Source: Bacteroidota bacterium | GTDB lineage: Bacteria; Bacteroidota; Bacteroidia; B-17B0; Aurantibacillaceae | Direction of reading: 5' to 3' | Length of the DNA: 9,394 nt | Assembly: GCA_025360565.1 (NCBI GenBank) | Contig: JANYBY010000149.1 | Coordinates: 1 to 9,394 of the forward strand | Shown: positions 1-6,700 of the stretch, in pieces | How the letters are laid out: each line of letters begins with the position of its first letter | Numbering within the stretch: position 1 is the stretch's first letter | Notes under the pieces: model-generated | The model's input: the letters and a program-made list of their open reading frames with translations, nothing else | The model's database searches: none | What the model was told of the DNA's origin: nothing | Position numbers and translations under genes: made by a program

Positions 1-32
1 GCCAACTAATGTAACTAAATAATTAGTATTTT

Positions 33-860
33 CTATTTTTTTTGAGAAAGATTAAAAAGCTCGTCTTTTTCTTTCTTTGTTAAACTATCGTATCCGCTTT
101 TTGATATTTTGTCGAGCAACTCATTCATCCTCAACTCGCCCCTGTGGCGGTTTTGGTTAAATTCTTCGTCGCTTGTTTTATTATAGGATACAACCCTGAG
201 TTTTTGTTTATTTTTTGTTAAAAAAGAAAAGTTAAATAAGTCCACCCCCTTTTTTAAATAATAACCGTAAGTTAAGCCAAAAATGGCTCCTCCAACGTGC
301 GAAATTTTACCACCCATATTAAATGAAAAATCAATTACAGTGCTTAGGACAAAAGTTAATAACGCGAAATATTTATAGGGCATTTGTATTAACCCAAACA
401 AGTTTACCATAAAGTTTGGCGAGTAAACGGCCATAACCATTATAACACCGGTAACGCCGGCCGATGCGCCTATTAAAATAGAGTTGGCAAACGATTCGGG
501 GAAAAGCAGGCCACAAATGAGTAAAAACGCCGCGCCAACCAAACCGCTCATGATGTAAACATAAATCAATTTGCTTTCGCCAAGTATAACAAAGAATATT
601 TGAGCCGAAAAATAAAGCAATACCATATTAAAAAAAACATGACCCAGGTCTTGATGCGAGAACATGTAGGTTAAAAGGGTCCATATTTTAAATAGGAAAG
701 CTACCCCGCCAACGGGTAATCCAAGGTATTTTACAAGGTCAATATGCGCAATGTGTAGCGAAAGGTTAATGGTTAAAAAAAGCGCGACATTAACAATGAT
801 AAGCTGCGCGAGCTTACCTTGCTGCTGAAAAGTTTTGGCTATTTTTTGAAAAAAATTCAT
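33..860 (-). CDS. Rhomboid family intramembrane serine protease with cytosolic C-terminal tail (divergent paralogue)
   Basis: This 275-residue protein is a polytopic inner-membrane protein that should cleave transmembrane substrates within the bilayer; its substrates are unknown. Rhomboid landmarks are visible: H69, H74 and N78 in the HxxxxHxxxN segment (SHQDLGHVFFN), the nucleophile Ser133 in GASAG (131-135), and the partner His188 in SHVGG (187-191). The usual motif is GxSG, so Ala134 replaces the usual Gly after the serine. About six hydrophobic segments lie between residues 19 and 202. The basic, hydrophilic tail (about 203-275) ends in a helical stretch, MNELLDKISKSGYDSLTKKE, that resembles the short C-terminal domain I recall from Bacteroidota rhomboids (possibly Pfam DUF6576; not checked). 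Its ATG shares one base with the upstream rhomboid's TGA stop (TGATG), so translation is probably coupled. The stop is TAG. It is the last gene of the mutL operon inside the window. The family call is sure; protease activity is inferred. Confidence 0.93.
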   Translation of the reverse strand: MNFFQKIAKTFQQQGKLAQLIIVNVALFLTINLSLHIAHIDLVKYLGLPVGGVAFLFKIWTLLTYMFSHQDLGHVFFNMVLLYFSAQIFFVILGESKLIYVYIMSGLVGAAFLLICGLLFPESFANSILIGASAGVTGVIMVMAVYSPNFMVNLFGLIQMPYKYFALLTFVLSTVIDFSFNMGGKISHVGGAIFGLTYGYYLKKGVDLFNFSFLTKNKQKLRVVSYNKTSDEEFNQNRHRGELRMNELLDKISKSGYDSLTKKEKDELFNLSQKK

Positions 861-1582
861 CAGTAAAAATTCTTTGTACCCCTTCGCCAGATCAAAACTA
901 GTATAACCCCCACAAATAAACCGCCGAGGTGGGCAAAGTGGGCAACGTTATCGCCGGGATTATTGTTTAATCCTGAAAATAATTCTATTGCGCCGTAACC
1001 AATTACCAGCCATTTTGCTTTTACCGGAAACAAAAAATAAATATAAAGCATTTGGTTTGGGAACAACATACCGAAAGCGCCAAGCAGCCCAAATAAAGAG
1101 CCGGAAGCGCCAACGATAACATTGCCGTTCAAGTATTCATATTTTTGATTTATGTAATCCGCTTTAACTGCCGCTCCTGAGGCACTATCTATCGCGTTAT
1201 TAAAAAGATCTAAAGCCGTTGAAATTTGAAAGTGCATAATTATATATTGGGTTAGCGCCGCGCCAAGACCGGTTATAATATAAAATATTAAATACCTTTT
1301 TGGCCCCCAGGTTTGTTCGAGAACTTGCCCAAACATATAAACGGCAAACATATTAAAGAATAAATGTGAAAAACTCCCGTGCATAAAAATGTAGGTAATG
1401 AACTGATGAGGTTTAAAAGTTGGAGCCAAATGGTAATGCAAACCGAAATAATCATCCAAATTAATTCCTTGTGTTTCTAAGATCAATTTTAAAACATACA
1501 TGATCACATTAATGATAACAATATTTTTTGTTACCATAGGCAAATGCCCAAATCCACTTGGTCTGTATTGATTAAAACTCAT
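860..1582 (-). CDS. Rhomboid family intramembrane serine protease (canonical active site)
   Basis: This 240-residue integral membrane protease is of the GlpG-like class. All core signatures are present: H68, H73 and N77 in the second membrane segment (HGSFSHLFFN), the W/R loop motif (EQTWGPKR, W92 and R96), the catalytic Ser160 in GASG (158-161) followed by SLFGLLGAFG, and the catalytic His218 in AHLGG (217-221). The start at 1582 is supported by an N-terminus (MSFNQYRPSGFG, then a hydrophobic helix from about 20) that fits the family. The hydrophilic stretch of about 35 residues (roughly 118-153) between the third and fourth helices is long but plausible for this group. The ATG follows the mutL stop by a single base and the stop overlaps the next rhomboid's start, so it is the middle cistron of the operon. 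No functional link to mismatch repair is implied by the sequence; the shared promoter is the only visible connection. Confidence 0.95.
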   Translation of the reverse strand: MSFNQYRPSGFGHLPMVTKNIVIINVIMYVLKLILETQGINLDDYFGLHYHLAPTFKPHQFITYIFMHGSFSHLFFNMFAVYMFGQVLEQTWGPKRYLIFYIITGLGAALTQYIIMHFQISTALDLFNNAIDSASGAAVKADYINQKYEYLNGNVIVGASGSLFGLLGAFGMLFPNQMLYIYFLFPVKAKWLVIGYGAIELFSGLNNNPGDNVAHFAHLGGLFVGVILVLIWRRGTKNFY

Positions 1583-1583
1583 T

Positions 1584-3416
1584 TTATTTTTTAAAGAACC
1601 GTTCTATTTCGTTTAACTCCACTTCCATTATTACGGGTCTTCCGTTGGCGGTGTACAAAGGATTTTCGCATTGCAGTAAATGATTTACCATTAATTTCAT
1701 TTCCTGTTCCTCTAAAAATTTACCATACTTAATGCAAATGTTTTTTGCAATGGCACGGCATAAATTATCGTGTTTTTCAATTTTGGCATCAATGGTATTT
1801 AACTTAAAGGTTTCCAAAATACCTTCAATGGTGGTGGCCACATTAAAGTCTTGTAAGTCGCTTGGGGTGCCGTTTACCACAATACTGTTCTTGCCAAATT
1901 CTTCAATATCAAACCCCAATAATTTAAATTCTTCTTTTAAATTTTGTATCAAGCCAAAATCGTTAAAACTTAACTCTAACTGTTCGGGAAATAATAATTG
2001 CTGCGATGCAATTTTACTTTCGACTTTGGTATTTAAATAATGTTCGTACACAATGCGTTCATGCGCCCGCTGCTGATCAATAATAAAAACGCTGTTGTTG
2101 TAAGTGGTAACAATGTATTTTAAATGCAACTGAAAGACGCTAAAATCAATGGCTTCTCTTTTTACCGATTCAATGGTTTGCTGTTCGGGTTCCGTGGTAA
2201 TTGTTTCGGGCAGGTTAGTTTGCTTAAAGCCGTCGAATAAATTTTCCCAATTTTGTTTATTTATTTTTTGAAGTCCGCTTTCACCGCTTGTAAAAGAACC
2301 TGCGTTTTTAAAAGGATTGTAATCGGGGTTGTGACTTACCTTTGGCTGCGAAAAAAACTTTTCGGATGACGGTAAGGTGTTGTTCATGCTCATTTCGGTT
2401 TCAAAATCAATGGATGGTGCCGCGTTTGCCTTACCCAGCGCGCGTTTTACCACACTTAACAAAAGCATGTAAATCGTTTTTTCGTCAGTAAACTTTACTT
2501 CTGTTTTTGTGGGATGAATATTAATATCGATGTATTTCGGGTCTAATTCTAAAAACAAAAAATATTTTGGGTGCGATTGAAAACTAATAAGATCTTTATA
2601 AGCAGAATAAACAGCGTGATTTAAAAACGCGTTGCGTATAAAGCGGTTATTGATAAAAATGAATTGGTCTTTTTTTGTTTTAACTGCCGCGCTTGGCAAG
2701 CTCACATACCCGCCTATTTTTAAGAAGGGGGTGTCTTCGCCAATTGTAACCAGGTCTTTTTGCATGTAATTGCCATAGAGCAATTTTATGCGTTGCATTA
2801 AATTTCCGGCAGGCAAATTAAGTATTTCGTTTCCGTTACTTATAAATGTAAAATGAATGTCGCAATGAGGCAGGGCCACGCGTTCAAAATCATCAATAAT
2901 ATGTTTTTGTTCGATCTGGTCGTTCTTTAAAAAACTGCGGCGTGCCGTGATATTAAAAAATAAATTTTTAACGGTGAACGAAGTACCTGTAGGCGTTTGG
3001 CATTCGCTTTGCGATAAAAATTTTCCACCTTCAATAACAATTTGCTGCCCAACAATGTCGGCTTCCTGTTTTGTTTTTAATTCAATTTGTGCTACAGCTG
3101 CAATACTTGCGAGAGCTTCGCCTCTAAACCCTTTGGTAGTAAGCGAAAAAAGATCATCGGTTTTATTGATCTTTGATGTGGCATGTCTTTCAAAACACAT
3201 TCTAGCGTCGAACGGACTCATTCCTTTGCCGTTATCAATTACCTGAATAAGAGTTTTGCCGGCGTCTTTAATTATTAATTTAATATGGGTTGCACCTGCG
3301 TCAATCGCGTTTTCTAACAATTCTTTTACAACACTTGCGGGCCTTTGCACAACTTCGCCCGCAGCAATTTGGTTAGCTACATGTTCTGGCAAAAGAGCAA
3401 TAATATTGGTTGACAT
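1584..3416 (-). CDS. mutL: DNA mismatch repair protein MutL
   Basis: MutL couples mismatch recognition by MutS to downstream strand removal; it works as an ATP-driven dimer in the cytoplasm. At 610 residues it has normal family length. The N-terminal GHKL ATPase is intact: NQIAAGEVVQRPASVVKE ends in the catalytic Glu32, followed by Asn36 (Mg ligand), DNGKGM (61-66), RHATSK (77-82), GFRGEAL (96-102), and NIHPTKTEVKF (299-309) with the lysine expected to contact ATP. A variable Asn/Ser/Gln-rich linker (about 335-420) leads to the C-terminal dimerisation domain, where DQQRAHERIVYE (447-458) occupies the place of the DQHA(x)2E(x)4E endonuclease motif, and TANGRP (589-594) that of CPHGRP. I chose the ATG at 3416: an in-frame TTG at 3425 would add three residues, but family proteins normally begin just before the IIALLPEHVANQIAAGE segment. 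It is the first gene of the leftward operon and has its own promoter. Confidence 0.98.
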   Translation of the reverse strand: MSTNIIALLPEHVANQIAAGEVVQRPASVVKELLENAIDAGATHIKLIIKDAGKTLIQVIDNGKGMSPFDARMCFERHATSKINKTDDLFSLTTKGFRGEALASIAAVAQIELKTKQEADIVGQQIVIEGGKFLSQSECQTPTGTSFTVKNLFFNITARRSFLKNDQIEQKHIIDDFERVALPHCDIHFTFISNGNEILNLPAGNLMQRIKLLYGNYMQKDLVTIGEDTPFLKIGGYVSLPSAAVKTKKDQFIFINNRFIRNAFLNHAVYSAYKDLISFQSHPKYFLFLELDPKYIDINIHPTKTEVKFTDEKTIYMLLLSVVKRALGKANAAPSIDFETEMSMNNTLPSSEKFFSQPKVSHNPDYNPFKNAGSFTSGESGLQKINKQNWENLFDGFKQTNLPETITTEPEQQTIESVKREAIDFSVFQLHLKYIVTTYNNSVFIIDQQRAHERIVYEHYLNTKVESKIASQQLLFPEQLELSFNDFGLIQNLKEEFKLLGFDIEEFGKNSIVVNGTPSDLQDFNVATTIEGILETFKLNTIDAKIEKHDNLCRAIAKNICIKYGKFLEEQEMKLMVNHLLQCENPLYTANGRPVIMEVELNEIERFFKK

Positions 3417-3653
3417 ATTTCTCAAATTTAAGAAATCTGAAATTTAAACTTTAATATTGCTTCATAACAAATGTAAATATTTCTAAATCCTTTCAAATTC
3501 AACGGAAAAATGTAATTAACAGGGGATTGTTATTAAAGTTGGAGGCTAATAAATTGATATACAATAACTTACAAATTCAAATTTTCGCGAATCTCATTTT
3601 TCCAAAAATTGTTCACTTTTTTTTAATAAGTTAGCATATTATAATTATATATT
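3417..3653. other. Divergent intergenic region between mutL and the repeat-protein gene
   Basis: This AT-rich 237-base gap separates two genes reading away from each other. It holds the mutL promoter on the minus strand. On the plus strand there is only an AT-rich stretch (about 3621-3653) directly before the repeat-protein ATG and no Shine-Dalgarno sequence, which is normal for Bacteroidota. A short direct repeat AAATTTAA (3424-3431 and 3440-3447) lies in the mutL leader. I see no tRNA, riboswitch-like fold or small gene. Confidence 0.7.
3468..3497 (-). promoter_or_regulatory. Bacteroidota-type promoter for the mutL-rhomboid operon
   Basis: Read on the minus strand, TTTG (3497-3494) is followed after 18 bases by TACATTTG (3475-3468), a perfect match to the Bacteroidota -7 element TAnnTTTG at an acceptable distance from its -33 element. 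Transcription would start near 3461-3463, giving a leader of roughly 45 bases before the mutL ATG at 3416. The motif match is seen directly; promoter activity is inferred. Confidence 0.6.
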
Positions 3654-3719
3654 ATGCGCCACAAATTTTTACTGATTGGTTGCTTTTTAGGGTTGAGCGT
3701 TATAAATCCATTTTTTTCT
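3654..3719 (+). other. Signal peptide of the repeat protein
   Basis: Residues 1-22 show a basic start (MRHK), a hydrophobic core (FLLIGCFLGLSVI), and a short end NPFFS before Q23, a common Bacteroidota cleavage context (small residue then Gln). This is consistent with Sec export and signal peptidase I. The exact cleavage site is a guess. Confidence 0.8.
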
Positions 3720-6700
3720 CAAGTACAACAGTCTTCGGTTAGGGGGATAATTTCGCCTGATTCTTTACGAGGATTTGATGAACATGCTTGGCGGGTTAAT
3801 TCTCTTTACGAAGGATATGTGGGGAATGAATTAAATGTGGCTCTTTACGTTGCACAACGACAATTTATAAATACTAAATATTTTCCTCTTCAAGTTGATC
3901 CCGGAAACAATAATCCTAACCCGGGTAATTATAAGGGAGGAGGAAATGTGATCTATAATGCCCCTTGTACCAATGAAGGATTTGAAGCGGGAAATTTTAC
4001 GGGTTGGACATTAAGCCAGGGAACGAATACAAACTCATGTGCCATTCCAACAACTCCTTTCGCACTTTTACCGGGCCTTCAGGCAACAGTTGTTTCAACT
4101 CCTTTAATAGATCCTGTAACAGGGGCTCTCATTCCAAATTCTCCTCTTGGCGGAACCATGGTTGCAGTGTTGGGGAACACAATAGTTGGTTCAGGCAAAG
4201 CAACAAAAATTGCTCAGACTTTTTTGGTTACGAATACAAATTACCTGTATGATTTTGTGTATTACGCGGTGCAAAACGGTCCGCACACCTGTTGTCAGCA
4301 ACCTTTAATGTATGTTAGATTAAAAGACTGTGTGGGTAATCCTTTAGCTTGTCCTATTTTTAGTTTTAATGCACCGGCAACAAACAGTATCACTTGTCCG
4401 GGTACAGGCCCTGCAACCTGGAGCAACACCGGCATGGGATGCCCTTTTCAATGTACTTTTAGAAGTAACGGCTGGCAAAAATATTCTATAGATCTTACCC
4501 AATATATTGGTACTTGTATAAGCGTTGAAGTTATTGTTGCAGATTGTGTGCCAACAGGCCATTACCTTTATTCTTATTTTGATTCGAACTGTAATACCAT
4601 GAACCTTGGTGTAAACGGCGTTCCGGTTTCGATGCCAAACCAAACTGTATTTGTGAGTGCACCATGTGCGTCTACCGCAACGTTAACGGCACCCGGGGGA
4701 TTGAGCCCGTATTTATGGAACGGCCCGCCATTAAGTGGTGTTATAAATAATACTAACCAGGTTATTTCAACAGCCATTGCAGGAAATTATACGCTAATAA
4801 TGACTCCGGTAGGAATATGTAACCCAATAACAAGGATTGTTAATCTTACATTCGCGCCGCCGGCCACTATAACTTCAAATCCTGCAGGACCAATTTGTCT
4901 TGGCAACACAGCAACATTAACCGCATCGGGCGCAATAAATTATACTTGGAACCCCGGCATAGTAATTAATTCAACTATTGCGGTGAGTCCAACCACAACT
5001 ACAATTTATACGTTAACAGCACAAGCAGGAACCTGTATTGGAACTTTTACATATCAGGTTGTTGTTAATCCGAGCCCCACAATTACGGCCTCTGCAAATA
5101 ATCTCAGTGTCTGTGCCGGAGGACCTTCAACTTTAACAGCAAGTGGCGCGGCTTCTTATACTTGGAATCCGGGGGCAATAATAAACGCAACAGCTTTAGT
5201 TACGCCAACAATTAGTACAACGTATACGGTCGTCGGGTCAACGGGCCCGGGCTGTTCGGCCAGCGCTACAATTAATATTGCGGTAGTTCCTACACCAACA
5301 AGTTTTGTAACAATCGCTTCACCTTCTAATATTTGTATTGGAGGAAATTCAAATTTATTTGCCTCAGCACTTGGCGCTACGGGCTACACCTGGTTCCCGG
5401 GCGGATTACCCGGCAACTTAGTGAATGTTACGCCAACGATCACAACAATTTATACGGTTGTTGCTGCAAATGGAGGCTGTACTAATTCCGCCGTGTGTAC
5501 TGTTTCGGTTGATCCCGGCCCTACTTTAACGGTTACCGCTTCGCCTACAGCCATCTGCCCCGGAAGCAGTGCAACTTTGTCGGCATCGGGTGCGGTAACA
5601 TATACATGGAATCCCGGAGCAATACCAGGATCGAGCATTGTTGTATCGCCCATCATTACAACAAATTATTCTGTAACAGGAACTAACGCTTTGGGTTGTA
5701 CCAGTACTGCAACAATTACAGAAGTAGTAAATCCGGTACCAATTTTAACCATCACGCCGGCATCACCTTCCGTATGTATTGGTTCAACCATAACCCTTAC
5801 GGCATCGGGTGCCGCAACATATACGTGGAATCCCGGGGCACTCAACACATCCACCATTGCTGTTTCCCCAACAATAAATACAACATATACTATTATTGGA
5901 AGCAACGGAACTTGTACCAGCTCCACAACTTCCAGTCTAACGGTTGTGCCATTGCCGACAGTCACGGCAGTTGGCTCCACGCCTTCAATTTGTGTTGGAT
6001 CGAGCGCTACCTTAACAGGTTTTGGCGCCACATCCTATACCTGGAATCCCGGAGCGCTTGCCATAAATCCGGCAATAGTTTCTCCAACAATTACAACTAA
6101 TTATACTGTTACCGGTGCAACGGCCGGTTGTTCAAGTACTGCAACATTGGGCTTAACGGTTATTAACGGGCCAACAATTACGGCAACTGCTAATCCAACC
6201 AACGTTTGCGCGGGAAGCAGTTCTACATTGACCGCTTCGGGCGCGTTGGGTTATACTTGGAACCCGGGAGCGCTTTTAGGCGCTACGGTAAGTGTATCTC
6301 CACCTTCAACCACCACTTATTCTGTTGTCGGAAATAATATTTCGGGATGTACAACTACGCAAACCGTTATATTAAACATTACACCAAATCCAACGGTTAC
6401 CGTGGTGCCGTCGTCTCCTTCCATTTGTGTTGGAAACAGCGCAACATTAACAGCCAACGGTGCTGCCACTTATACATGGAATCCGGGTGCCTTATCAGGA
6501 AGTGTTGTAGTTGTTTCGCCAACCATCACTACTACTTTTACTGTTAACGGATTATCCGGTGGTTGTCCGGGCCAAACAACAATTACTATAAACGTTGTTC
6601 CGGTACCAACTGTTATTTCGGCAAGTTCTTCAACAGCCATATGTAACGGCAGTTCAGCAACACTAACAGCAATAGGTGCTACTTCTTATACCTGGAATCC

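Noticed and set aside
1..32. Small hairpin (ACTAA/TTAGT) after the last operon gene as a terminator
   Set aside because: The stem is five AT-rich pairs without a following T-run on the minus strand, too weak to call.
3414..3425. In-frame TTG start for mutL at 3425
   Set aside because: The ATG three codons later matches the usual MutL N-terminus better.
3423..3430. Perfect minus-strand TAnnTTTG (TAAATTTG) next to the mutL start
   Set aside because: No -33 element at a suitable distance, and transcription would begin at or inside the start codon.
1732..3447. Plus-strand open frames opposite mutL (1732-2040, 2947-3246, 3256-3447)
   Set aside because: They are antisense to an intact, conserved mutL and show no recognisable protein features.
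3609..3634. Possible plus-strand promoter TTG ... TAAGTTAG before the repeat protein
   Set aside because: The -7 element has a mismatch in TTTG and the spacer is only 15 bases, shorter than usual for Bacteroidota.
3672..3683. Lipobox-like LIGC at residues 7-10 of the repeat protein
   Set aside because: Only six residues precede it, too short for a lipoprotein signal peptide, and the hydrophobic core continues past the Cys to a normal signal peptidase I site.
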